Source of the DNA: a virus
Virus record (IMG/VR): IMGVR_UViG_3300035698_010795
Coordinates: 1-24,902 of that record
DNA: 24,902 nucleotides
Reading direction: 5' to 3' (one strand)
A program made the translations under genes and the position numbers. Under the pieces are notes generated by a model. The model was not told the DNA's origin. It saw only the letters and a list, made by a program, of their open reading frames with translations, and made no database searches. Below, one piece after another: positions 1 through 7,774 of this stretch. The stretch's first letter is position 1. Every line of letters begins with the position of its first letter.

Positions 1-2412
1 CCTCCAAATTATAAAGTTATAACTTCCATTGTACTGGATACTGGACTATCATGGACTGTGTATAGTGCATGGTTAACTATATTTTATGCAAATAATGTAA
101 TGACTTCATTTGTTGATTCAACTCAAGATAAAAATGTACATTATTACGTACATCAAGGTTCAGGTAGTAAGATCGCAGAAGTAACAATCAGAACTAATAC
201 GAATGAAGTTCCAGAAATAGTATTTACAGATACAGGTAAAACCTTTACAGCTATCAATACTGATGTGGATGATGGTGGATTTGAATTCCTACCTCATCGA
301 AGACCTTCAGGATTAGCCGATCATTCAGTGCCTTCTTTCTGGGACGCCCAGTCATTTGCAGAAGGAAGAGAAGTTATAGTTAACCTTACTGCTGAAGCAG
401 ATGCAGGTGGATCATATATTAAAAAAGATGGTTTACATAGCAGTCATGTATATTTTAAAAATGAAAATGATTGGTACATGTACTGGGATAGTGTCCAGAC
501 TGAATGGAGAATTGGTTTAGGTATCGCAGGTGCAATTCCTCTTGATTCCATAGCTAATTGTTATAGAAGTACGGTTTTAACTACTAATGATATACCTGGT
601 GGATATGGATTATTAGATGAATTTACATCAGTAGGTGCTTATACAGACACATTAAATGTAAAAAGATTCGTAGATGAACCATTTGTAGAATATATGAACT
701 GGGGTTATGATCCAGATAATGATTGGATTTACTTAATAGGTACAAACGAAGACACTAATTTAAGTAATAGGCTCACTACGACTACAACTATAATTAATGG
801 TGGTACTGGATATACAAATGGTAACTTTGTACTTATATTCACTGGTGGTGGCGGTACAGGTGCTATTGGTAATTTTGATGTAGCTGGTGGTATCATCACA
901 ACCGTAACTATCACTAATCAAGGTCAAAGTTATACTTCAGCGCCTGTTTTAAGTTTTACTAATTCTGGTCATACACCTGGCATAGTAGCTGATATAACTA
1001 TCAGTACAGAGCCACACCCAGATAATAAATTCTTTAAACAACATGCTTTCTTAAGTGACACTGGTGCTGGATGGATAGAACTGACAGTAAGTGCATCATC
1101 CCATTATATAAATGAAACACAGATGGAAGCAACTATGGCATTGAATGGTGGTAATTTGTATTATGATCTACCAAACGGGTCTATGATTACTGAAGATGGA
1201 TTTTGGATAGTAAATAATAGAACTAAAAATGGTAGTGCTGGTTATTCCGCAGTTGGTAATGATACTGCGGATACATATACATATTCAGGAACAGGAACTG
1301 AAATGACTGTCACTGCTTTTGGTGCAAGATCAAATCTAAAAACTGGTTTTGGTCTTAGTTCTAGAGGTACTATCGGATTCCATCAAGAACTTGGATATTA
1401 TATATCTTCAGCTGATGCATATTCACAGACTGATACTCCAGCTAGTTCTAGGTTTCAAACTAAATTAGGTGCTATTAAATTTATAGTTTCTAGAGATGGA
1501 GTTGATTCAAGTAGTTCAAGTGCACAGAGTAGTGAAGATGATAATTTCTTTAATTACTTTGGTGATGAAGAGAGTTATAATGGCAAATATCTATTAAACT
1601 CAACTCCAGCTGGTCATCAAGCTATAATTTCAACAGCCAAATTATATCTAGGTGGTTATTATTATGAAGATATACTTGCTCCTATCAGAAAATATTCAGC
1701 GGGAGCAGACATTGTTGCTTTAAATGAACCTATTCCCCCATCAATAACAGCGAACACATATGTATATCTTAAATCAAAAGGACCAGATACTATTGAAGTA
1801 TTGACTTCTAGATTCATATTAACTGAATCAATATATACTCAAATTTTAATAGCTAAGTTTATTGCGAATGTAGATGGTATTGATTCTTCTGTAGTATATG
1901 ATAATAATTTGGTATATCTATCTGAACCTCAATTAAAATCATTAACTGATGGTAGTGGTAAAATTGTATTACATACTCATAAAGTATTATCAGATGCAAA
2001 CAATTCTATTTTAGGTTCTACTGGTTTAGCTACTACTAGTGGTTCATGGTCGCCAGTTCCATCTGATTTAGATAATATGTTTATTCCTTCTGATACTGGT
2101 ACAGGTACTGTTACAACTGGGACTACTGGTACTATTGATATAGATTTAGGATCAGTTAAGAAAGGTAATGTATTCTGTTTATTGAATATAGCTGCAACTA
2201 GTGGCGGAACTGCAGTTTGTACTTTAAGTCAAAAATATTCTTCTGCTACTCCATTTACTCAAATTCAAACAATTTCAGTAATAAATGCAACATCAGGAGT
2301 AATAGCATTAACAGGTTCTGTATGGGGTCAATATTTAAAAATTGATATAGCTGAAAGTGGTGGGGTCAGTAGTGATGTTACAGTTAAAAACTTTGAAGTA
2401 TACTCAGACTAA
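1..2412 (+). CDS. Tail fibre/adhesin-like virion protein (5' partial)
   Basis: The frame is open from the first base of the window, so the gene begins upstream; the GTG at 58 is only the first start-like codon, not a supported start. The product is rich in Thr, Ser, Gly and aromatic residues, typical of beta-structured phage fibres. Around bases 780-1010 it has a Gly/Thr-rich beta-repeat unit (GGTGYTNGNF, then TGGGGTGAIGNF, then GQSYTSAPVLSF), a pattern common in phage and bacterial surface-exposed beta-helical or adhesin proteins. A Ser-rich acidic linker (SSSSSAQSSEDD) lies near 1504-1545, and the last ~130 residues are again Gly/Thr-rich, perhaps a small beta-sandwich tip domain. No enzymatic motif was seen. 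Its place upstream of the sheath gene fits a host-contacting tail or baseplate appendage. The role is inferred from composition and context, not from a recognised family. Confidence 0.55.
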   Translation, partial: PPNYKVITSIVLDTGLSWTVYSAWLTIFYANNVMTSFVDSTQDKNVHYYVHQGSGSKIAEVTIRTNTNEVPEIVFTDTGKTFTAINTDVDDGGFEFLPHRRPSGLADHSVPSFWDAQSFAEGREVIVNLTAEADAGGSYIKKDGLHSSHVYFKNENDWYMYWDSVQTEWRIGLGIAGAIPLDSIANCYRSTVLTTNDIPGGYGLLDEFTSVGAYTDTLNVKRFVDEPFVEYMNWGYDPDNDWIYLIGTNEDTNLSNRLTTTTTIINGGTGYTNGNFVLIFTGGGGTGAIGNFDVAGGIITTVTITNQGQSYTSAPVLSFTNSGHTPGIVADITISTEPHPDNKFFKQHAFLSDTGAGWIELTVSASSHYINETQMEATMALNGGNLYYDLPNGSMITEDGFWIVNNRTKNGSAGYSAVGNDTADTYTYSGTGTEMTVTAFGARSNLKTGFGLSSRGTIGFHQELGYYISSADAYSQTDTPASSRFQTKLGAIKFIVSRDGVDSSSSSAQSSEDDNFFNYFGDEESYNGKYLLNSTPAGHQAIISTAKLYLGGYYYEDILAPIRKYSAGADIVALNEPIPPSITANTYVYLKSKGPDTIEVLTSRFILTESIYTQILIAKFIANVDGIDSSVVYDNNLVYLSEPQLKSLTDGSGKIVLHTHKVLSDANNSILGSTGLATTSGSWSPVPSDLDNMFIPSDTGTGTVTTGTTGTIDIDLGSVKKGNVFCLLNIAATSGGTAVCTLSQKYSSATPFTQIQTISVINATSGVIALTGSVWGQYLKIDIAESGGVSSDVTVKNFEVYSD

Positions 2413-2433
2413 AGAATATTTAATACATGTTAT

Positions 2434-2449
2434 TGAATAAATTAAAATA
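2434..2449 (+). promoter_or_regulatory. Candidate late-type promoter box (copy 1)
   Basis: The 16-base string TGAATAAATTAAAATA is shared exactly with 4551-4566, and its first 12 bases recur in reverse orientation upstream of the endonuclease gene. It contains ATAAAT, six of eight positions of the T4 late promoter TATAAATA. It lies just ahead of the ribosome site (TAAGGAG) of the gene starting at 2467. Promoter function is inferred from repetition, position and orientation. Confidence 0.4.
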
Positions 2450-2466
2450 TTAAGGAGCACGACTAA

Positions 2467-3507
2467 ATGAATCAAGAAATCTTAAACATAAATGAAAGAT
2501 ACTCAGCTAATTTGAAAGAGCAAGTATCAACAGGAGTCAATGAACCTCGTATGAAAGGTGCAGTTGAAGTCTTTGAGAAAGATAAAGAAGGTAAACTGAC
2601 TAAGATTGCAGAAAAAGATAATCTGATTGTTTACGGTGGTAGAGAATGGTTATTAAGAAGAGCCTTCGCTGGAGCTATTGCAGGTGATGATACTGAGATT
2701 TATGAAAAGACATTACGTTGGTTTTCAGTTGGTGCTGGTGGCGGTGAACCTGGTAACTCATTACAAGCCGGTGCTACTTATGGAAGTGATACTGAGTTAC
2801 TAGCTCCTGTTAGAATGAGAAGTGATTTAATACCAACTGATGTAGGTTATGATTTTTATGGTTCTGATTATAATGGTGACCATGGTTATTACAAACAATT
2901 CTCAAGTGTTACTATTAAAGAAGATAGAGGTAATCCCTATGTTGAAGATGCAGTAACAAAATACCCTCCTATCATTGCTGAGATAAGAATTGAATTATCA
3001 AGTGATGATGCTAATGGTGGAGCTTTTGAAGATTTAAATGAAGCTGCTTTATTTGTAGCTGATCCTACTGTAGATGATCCTGGTGAACAAACAGGAGCTG
3101 GTGGAGCTTTTTCAACTACATTGGATTGTATTAAAGTAGAGAAAGATGGCGATTATGCTATTTATACTTTAGATACTATTGATTTAGAAAATGAAGGTGA
3201 TCTATCCGGGTTGAATGTTGGTGATTATATATGGATAAATAGAGTAACAGGAACCGATAATACTATTTTACAGGATTCCCCTTTATTAATAGTAGACTTG
3301 TATAATGGTTCTGTTGGAAGAAGTGCTTATATTGTTGTTGACAAATCTGATGCAATCGGAGAGAGTCCTATTACTCCACCTGAGATGACTTGTAATTTTG
3401 TGGATAAAACAATAACTCCTTATATAATGTTTTCTCGTGTTACATTTTCGACCCTGAGGAAGACAATTGATAGAGAAATAGTATTCTTATGGAAGATTTA
3501 TTTCTAA
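2467..3507 (+). CDS. Unidentified virion structural protein, 346 aa
   Basis: The start is well supported by TTAAGGAG nine bases upstream. The product is acidic, soluble, and lacks a signal peptide or membrane segment. The N-terminal ~60 residues are charged, followed by KDNLIVYGGREWLLRRAF, then a long beta-rich region with many Asp/Gly/Thr residues and an ending rich in aromatic and basic residues (FSRVTFSTLRKTIDR). That ending looks complete, so the neighbouring endonuclease insertion does not appear to have cut it. I do not recognise a family. Placed between a fibre-like gene and the sheath, and closed by a strong terminator at 3528-3569, it is most likely a tail, collar or baseplate structural protein made late. 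The function is inference from position only. Confidence 0.6.
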   Translation: MNQEILNINERYSANLKEQVSTGVNEPRMKGAVEVFEKDKEGKLTKIAEKDNLIVYGGREWLLRRAFAGAIAGDDTEIYEKTLRWFSVGAGGGEPGNSLQAGATYGSDTELLAPVRMRSDLIPTDVGYDFYGSDYNGDHGYYKQFSSVTIKEDRGNPYVEDAVTKYPPIIAEIRIELSSDDANGGAFEDLNEAALFVADPTVDDPGEQTGAGGAFSTTLDCIKVEKDGDYAIYTLDTIDLENEGDLSGLNVGDYIWINRVTGTDNTILQDSPLLIVDLYNGSVGRSAYIVVDKSDAIGESPITPPEMTCNFVDKTITPYIMFSRVTFSTLRKTIDREIVFLWKIYF

Positions 3508-3527
3508 GATAAATTAGTATATTTATT

Positions 3528-3569
3528 AGGATCCAAGAATGATTTAAATATTGTTCTTGGATCCTTTTT
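3528..3569 (+). terminator. Rho-independent terminator after the 346-aa gene
   Basis: A perfect 12-bp stem (AGGATCCAAGAA at 3528-3539 pairing with TTCTTGGATCCT at 3554-3565) with a 14-base loop is followed by a short T run on the plus strand. The right arm and loop overlap the last codons and stop of the leftward endonuclease gene. On the minus strand no T run follows, so it should act mainly on rightward transcription. Confidence 0.8.
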
Positions 3570-4464
3570 CTACATTACTTGATTCTAATTCTTTTATCAA
3601 ATCTATAAAAGATAATTTAATTGTATCTGGATTATTTTCCCATTCTTTTTGTGAAACTCTGAATATGTTTAGATTATGGAGTTTATATATACCATCTTTA
3701 ATATTATCACGTTTTCGATGACACTTTTGAGTATGGTAAGGTTCATCGAATTCAATTACTATATCTAATTCCTCAATAAATCCATCTGGAAAACATCCGT
3801 ATATATTCTTTAATGGTCGAATTATTTCATAATTTGTCAATACCTGAAGGAATTCAAAAAATAATGGTTCTAATTTTCCTATAGTAGGAGATACAATGTT
3901 ACCATTTTTCATTTGGTCATTTAATCTATTTATTATTGTTTCCTTAGCCAACTCTCTGAATACTAGAGTTTTTGAATAATTATCAACCCCATATGTTTCT
4001 AATATAGTTTGAGTTGCTTTATCATTTAATTCTTTAGATGCAAAACCTACCCCACCATATTTATCCATACATGTATTTTGAATCTTTCGTTTGATATCAT
4101 CTGACTGTGTTGGAACTTCAACACCATGATTCTTTAAGCATGTGACTTTCTTTTTATGTTTAACAATTTCTATCTTAGATGGATTATCAACACCATATTT
4201 ATCATTCATTGTTAAACGATATTTCTGTTTGACAGTTTCACTTTTAAATATATTGTCAACTCCATACTTTTCCATTAAAGTTTTCTTAGTCTTATCTCTA
4301 CATACCTTACTTTGGAATGAATAATCAGTCCCGTAGTTCTTCAAACATGTCAATCTTTTCTTTTCTTTGACTTTAGGATCTTTATTACAATGACCTAAAA
4401 TATATCTAGATGTTTTTGTATTTACATATTTACCACATCCACACTCACATAATTTATCAATCAT
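3544..4464 (-). CDS. Homing-endonuclease-like protein (EDxHD/Vsr-type)
   Basis: Predicted free-standing mobile endonuclease that cuts DNA at intron- or gene-free sites and spreads by repair. The start at 4464 is chosen because AAGGAG lies seven bases upstream; the ATG ten codons earlier has no such site. The protein (306 aa) opens with a compact Cys cluster (CECGCG...GHC, residues ~6-26), likely a small zinc knuckle. Next come six ~25-residue repeats (~40-165) with the signature KYGVDN or close variants, probably helical DNA-contact units. The C-terminal ~90 residues carry VIEFDEPYH followed by RKRD, matching the Vsr-like EDxHD homing nuclease fold (I-Bth0305I type), with E, D, H and D as likely catalytic residues. 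It is encoded against the surrounding structural genes and carries its own promoter-like box. DNA target unknown. Confidence 0.8.
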   Translation of the reverse strand: MIDKLCECGCGKYVNTKTSRYILGHCNKDPKVKEKKRLTCLKNYGTDYSFQSKVCRDKTKKTLMEKYGVDNIFKSETVKQKYRLTMNDKYGVDNPSKIEIVKHKKKVTCLKNHGVEVPTQSDDIKRKIQNTCMDKYGGVGFASKELNDKATQTILETYGVDNYSKTLVFRELAKETIINRLNDQMKNGNIVSPTIGKLEPLFFEFLQVLTNYEIIRPLKNIYGCFPDGFIEELDIVIEFDEPYHTQKCHRKRDNIKDGIYKLHNLNIFRVSQKEWENNPDTIKLSFIDLIKELESSNVEKGSKNNI

Positions 4465-4481
4465 TACAACTCCTTTTTTAC

Positions 4482-4493
4482 TTAATTTATTCA
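4482..4493 (-). promoter_or_regulatory. Candidate promoter box for the endonuclease gene
   Basis: Read leftward this is TGAATAAATTAA, identical to the first 12 bases of the boxes at 2434 and 4551. It ends 17 bases before the ATG at 4464, directly upstream of the AAAAAAGGAG ribosome site. Its orientation matches the gene it precedes, although that gene lies on the opposite strand to the other two. Confidence 0.4.
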
Positions 4494-4550
4494 AAAGAAT
4501 TTTTTTATATGCGAATAAGAATTTTTATGAAAATTTTCCCAAAATGAACC

Positions 4551-4566
4551 TGAATAAATTAAAATA
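4551..4566 (+). promoter_or_regulatory. Candidate late-type promoter box (copy 2, sheath)
   Basis: Exact 16-base match (TGAATAAATTAAAATA) to 2434-2449. It lies 62 bases upstream of the sheath start, in the 164-base divergent intergenic space between the endonuclease and the sheath, where a promoter is needed because a terminator at 3528-3569 blocks readthrough. Promoter function is inferred. Confidence 0.45.
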
Positions 4567-4628
4567 ATAATCTTTGAGTAGAAGATAGAATTAAAGTAAT
4601 CATAACTTTTAAAAGAAGGAGAGTAGTT

Positions 4629-6809
4629 ATGGCATTAGGACAGCTGATTTCCCCTGGAGTTTATACCAGAATTATTGACTTGTCAGAGTACCTTGCAGAT
4701 GTTCCCGGCACGGTTGGGTTTGTGCCTATACTATCTAAAAAAGGTCCTGATAATAAATTGATGTTTGTTTCTAGTAAAGAACAATTTATTAATTTATATG
4801 GCGAACCAAATATTTTGGATTATGGTAAATATAATGGACAGGGACCATATGTTGCATGGCAGCATTTAAGTGCCTCTTCTCATTTATATGTATTAAGAGC
4901 TTTACCAGATGATGCAACATATTCGCATCTTAATATTGGTATGCAATTAGGTACAGAAGATGTTAGTTATTCATATTCAAGTAGCTCAGGCACAACTGAA
5001 TTTGAATTCTTACAAACAATAGCATTATTCCAAGATGGACAAAGTCATCCTAATCCTGGTAATACTCCTGATCCAATTACATATTTAACAACAAATCATG
5101 TAAGTAAATTAGAAACATTTTTACAAACTGAAGATACATCTCCTTACATGTACACATCTTTAACTGGTGGTACAGGTATTCCTGATGGTATCCTTTGTTA
5201 CTTCAGAGGTATAGGCCGTGGCTCATACTATAATAAATTAGCTATCAAAATTTCAAGTCACACTAATAACCAATTATTCGGTGTATACATTCTTGATATT
5301 TATGAAGAGCAATCAGATGGTGATGATGCAATTGTTGAATCATTCAATGTTTCCTTTGATCCTAGTATCGTTGATGATACTGGTGAATCTTTATATATTG
5401 AAGATGTAGTTAACAAATTCTCAAGTAGAGTTAAATGTTCTATTAATAGTCAAGCACTTATTAGATTAGATGAAGAAATGTTAGATTATTACCAGAATGA
5501 TCCTTCTCTTCCTGATGATGTTACTCGATTTGATGTACTCGATGAAAATGGTCAAAAGACTGTTTTAGGATACAAAGGTACTAGAATTGAATTTGCAAGA
5601 TTAGATTATGATTATACAGTTTCTGTTCTTGATGAAGCATTAACAGCACTTGATGTTGCTAGAGCTTTACCTACAGATACTTCAGCTAATATTCTTATTA
5701 GAAATGATGCAGTCTCTGTAGCTATTGATGATGTGAGTGATGCTAGATCAGAAGTTACAGCAGCAAAAAGAGATCTTGAAGATGCATATGCTTTAAATAT
5801 CATTGACTTGGGTGTTGATCCAATTCATTTTACTGAAGGTACTGAAGGTTCTTTAGTATATGAAGATCAAGATAGTGGTAAAACATTAGTACATCAAGAA
5901 ACTGCAACTCAAACTTTATCAGATGCTTATCTTGGTGAATTAGTTAAACCTGATAATGCTCCTAAATCTGATGGTACATGGAAAACTCAAATAGTTGATG
6001 ATGTATTTGATCTTGATTGGATCTACTTCTCATTAGTATATGATGCTGGATATCTTCCAGATGTCAAAAATTCAGCTAGAAAATTAGTTGATGAATTTAG
6101 ACGCGATTGTATGTTGATCAGTGATTGTGGTGATAATATTGATTATGAAGATACTGTAACTTATGTCGGTGGAAGTATAACTGATGTATCAGAAGTAGAT
6201 ACATATTCATGGAATACTAGATACGCAGCTAGATATGAATCTTATAGCAGAGTATATGATTCATTTACTGGTAGAGATTTATGGGTAACTCCTGTATATC
6301 ATATGGCACAAGTAATTCCACTAAGTGATAGATTATATGAATTATGGTATGCTCCTGCTGGATTTAATAGAGCGACATTAAGTGATATTAAAGAATTAAG
6401 ATGGAGTCCTAAATTAGGTGAGAGAGATGGTTTATACTTAAATCAAGTTAACCCAATCGTTCATTTCCCTGAAGGTTATACTGTATGGGGTAATTTAACT
6501 TCTCAAAAGAGACCTACAGCATTACAAGATGTGAATATTATGAGATTGGTTCTTTATATTAAAAGAGCTTTAGAACAATATTGTAAGTTCTTTATATTTG
6601 AGTTCAATGATGCAGTAACGCATGATCAAATCAAGAGAGGGATTGTTCCTTTCCTTGATAGGATCCAGGCTAAAAGAGGTTTGGTTAGTTATGCTGTTGA
6701 TGTTGGTGCAGATGAATATGAATTCAAAAATAAAATATGTCATGTAAATGTCACACTTGAACCTACTAAGGTTATCGAGAAGATTGAACTTAACTTATTT
6801 GTAAAATAA
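4629..6809 (+). CDS. Contractile tail sheath protein (T4 gp18-like)
   Basis: Forms the outer contractile cylinder of the tail, stacking as hexameric rings on the tube and shortening on infection. The N-terminus (GQLISPGVYTRIIDLSEYL, then GTVGFVPILSKKGPDNKL) and the C-terminal ~120 residues (QDVNIMRLVLYIKRALEQYC, KRGIVPFLDRIQAKRG and a final beta strand ending in NLFVK) are typical of gp18-type sheath interlocking domains. At 726 aa it is somewhat longer than T4 gp18 (about 660 aa). Residues ~328-392 form an Ala/Asp/Leu-rich, coiled-coil-like insert in the outer part. Start supported by AAGAAGGAGAG. It is followed by a hairpin at 6815-6844 and then the tube gene, the usual sheath-tube order. 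Confidence 0.95.
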   Translation: MALGQLISPGVYTRIIDLSEYLADVPGTVGFVPILSKKGPDNKLMFVSSKEQFINLYGEPNILDYGKYNGQGPYVAWQHLSASSHLYVLRALPDDATYSHLNIGMQLGTEDVSYSYSSSSGTTEFEFLQTIALFQDGQSHPNPGNTPDPITYLTTNHVSKLETFLQTEDTSPYMYTSLTGGTGIPDGILCYFRGIGRGSYYNKLAIKISSHTNNQLFGVYILDIYEEQSDGDDAIVESFNVSFDPSIVDDTGESLYIEDVVNKFSSRVKCSINSQALIRLDEEMLDYYQNDPSLPDDVTRFDVLDENGQKTVLGYKGTRIEFARLDYDYTVSVLDEALTALDVARALPTDTSANILIRNDAVSVAIDDVSDARSEVTAAKRDLEDAYALNIIDLGVDPIHFTEGTEGSLVYEDQDSGKTLVHQETATQTLSDAYLGELVKPDNAPKSDGTWKTQIVDDVFDLDWIYFSLVYDAGYLPDVKNSARKLVDEFRRDCMLISDCGDNIDYEDTVTYVGGSITDVSEVDTYSWNTRYAARYESYSRVYDSFTGRDLWVTPVYHMAQVIPLSDRLYELWYAPAGFNRATLSDIKELRWSPKLGERDGLYLNQVNPIVHFPEGYTVWGNLTSQKRPTALQDVNIMRLVLYIKRALEQYCKFFIFEFNDAVTHDQIKRGIVPFLDRIQAKRGLVSYAVDVGADEYEFKNKICHVNVTLEPTKVIEKIELNLFVK

Positions 6810-6814
6810 TTTTG

Positions 6815-6846
6815 ATGGGAGGCTCATATGTTTGAGTCTCCCATTT
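6815..6846 (+). terminator. Hairpin between sheath and tube genes
   Basis: A 12-bp stem (6815-6826 with 6833-6844, one G-T pair) closes a six-base loop five bases after the sheath stop. Only three Ts follow, so termination is probably partial. It may attenuate readthrough or protect the sheath mRNA 3' end, adjusting sheath-to-tube dosage. Confidence 0.5.
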
Positions 6847-6871
6847 AATCTAATAAAAAAGGAGAATTGAA

Positions 6872-7645
6872 ATGGCTGTTAACGCGTTTCAAGGTGTATT
6901 AAACAATATAGCACGAGATAGACACTTTGGTGGTACTACACCGGGTATCGTAGCTGATCCATATATTTCTGGATATCATTATATTAAATTTTCTAAATTA
7001 CCAACAGGTCTAGCTGATTATGTAAAGACTGGTGATGGTGAACTCGCTGGTTCTGAATTAGGAGAACAAAAAATTGAAACATTTTTAGAATCATCATGTA
7101 TGTCAGTACAGGCACCAGGTGGTACTTTAAATAAAACTGAATTCCAGGGTATCGGTGGAATCAAATGGGCAGTTCCGACTAACATTGATTATACTAATAC
7201 TGTATCTCTTAAATTCTTAGAATTCACTCATCTCCCAATATTATCTATTATGAGTGGTTGGGTAAGAATGATCAGAGATTATAAAACTGGTACATCAATG
7301 CTAAATGCTAATATATCAGAATACAGTAAAAGTAATTATGCTGGTAGTATGTTCTATTGGACAACTAAACCTGATGGTGTGACAGTTGAATATTCAGCTT
7401 GTTATACAGGTATGTTCCCTGCAAAAGATCCTCAAGATCTATATACAGGTGATCTAACTGCAATTGATAAATTAGAAGTTGATGTTGAATTCAATTGTGA
7501 TTGGGTATTGCATGAAAATTGGGTACATACTAAATGTCAACAATACGCAGATCAAATTCATAGTGGTGACGGTAATAATCCTACAGCTGGATATAGAGGC
7601 GACCTAACAAATGGTGGTAAAGGTACTGATTCATCAAAACAATAA
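6872..7645 (+). CDS. Tail tube protein (T4 gp19-like)
   Basis: Builds the inner rigid tube through which DNA passes; polymerises on the baseplate inside the sheath. Recognised from its position directly after the sheath and from conserved tube-type segments: an N-terminal GYHYIKFSKLP strand, a central SCMSVQAPGGTLNKTEFQG stretch, and WAVPTNIDYTNTVSLKFLEF, which resembles the beta-strand and tube-ring interface of gp19-family proteins. At 257 aa it is longer than T4 gp19 (about 163 aa), with an extended Gly/Asp-rich C-terminus. Start supported by AAAAAAGGAG. No membrane or enzymatic features. Family assignment is by eye and context. Confidence 0.82.
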   Translation: MAVNAFQGVLNNIARDRHFGGTTPGIVADPYISGYHYIKFSKLPTGLADYVKTGDGELAGSELGEQKIETFLESSCMSVQAPGGTLNKTEFQGIGGIKWAVPTNIDYTNTVSLKFLEFTHLPILSIMSGWVRMIRDYKTGTSMLNANISEYSKSNYAGSMFYWTTKPDGVTVEYSACYTGMFPAKDPQDLYTGDLTAIDKLEVDVEFNCDWVLHENWVHTKCQQYADQIHSGDGNNPTAGYRGDLTNGGKGTDSSKQ

Positions 7646-7680
7646 TATATTATAATTAGGAATTTTAGAATTTTTGGGAT

Positions 7681-7720
7681 TTCTCCTCTTTTAATTAAAA
7701 AGAATATTAAAAGAGGAGAA
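7681..7720. other. Perfect 15-bp inverted repeat in tube-chaperone gap
   Basis: TTCTCCTCTTTTAAT (7681-7695) pairs perfectly with ATTAAAAGAGGAGAA (7706-7720) across a ten-base loop. There is no T run after it on either strand, so it is not a textbook terminator. It could mark an mRNA processing or stability point below the abundant tube message. The rest of the 129-base gap contains ATAAAT at 7731-7736 and the ribosome site CTAGGAG for the next gene. Confidence 0.55.
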
Positions 7721-7774
7721 AGAACAAAACATAAATGAATTACATTAAATTAAAAATACTAGGAGTTATTAAAC

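Noticed and set aside
4465-4494. A longer endonuclease gene starting ten codons upstream at 4494
   Set aside because: That ATG overlaps the promoter-like box and lacks a ribosome site, whereas 4464 has AAGGAG at the right distance.
2467-4629. A group I intron or split gene around the endonuclease
   Set aside because: Genes on both sides have complete-looking ends and starts, and the endonuclease lies in an intergenic space on the opposite strand.
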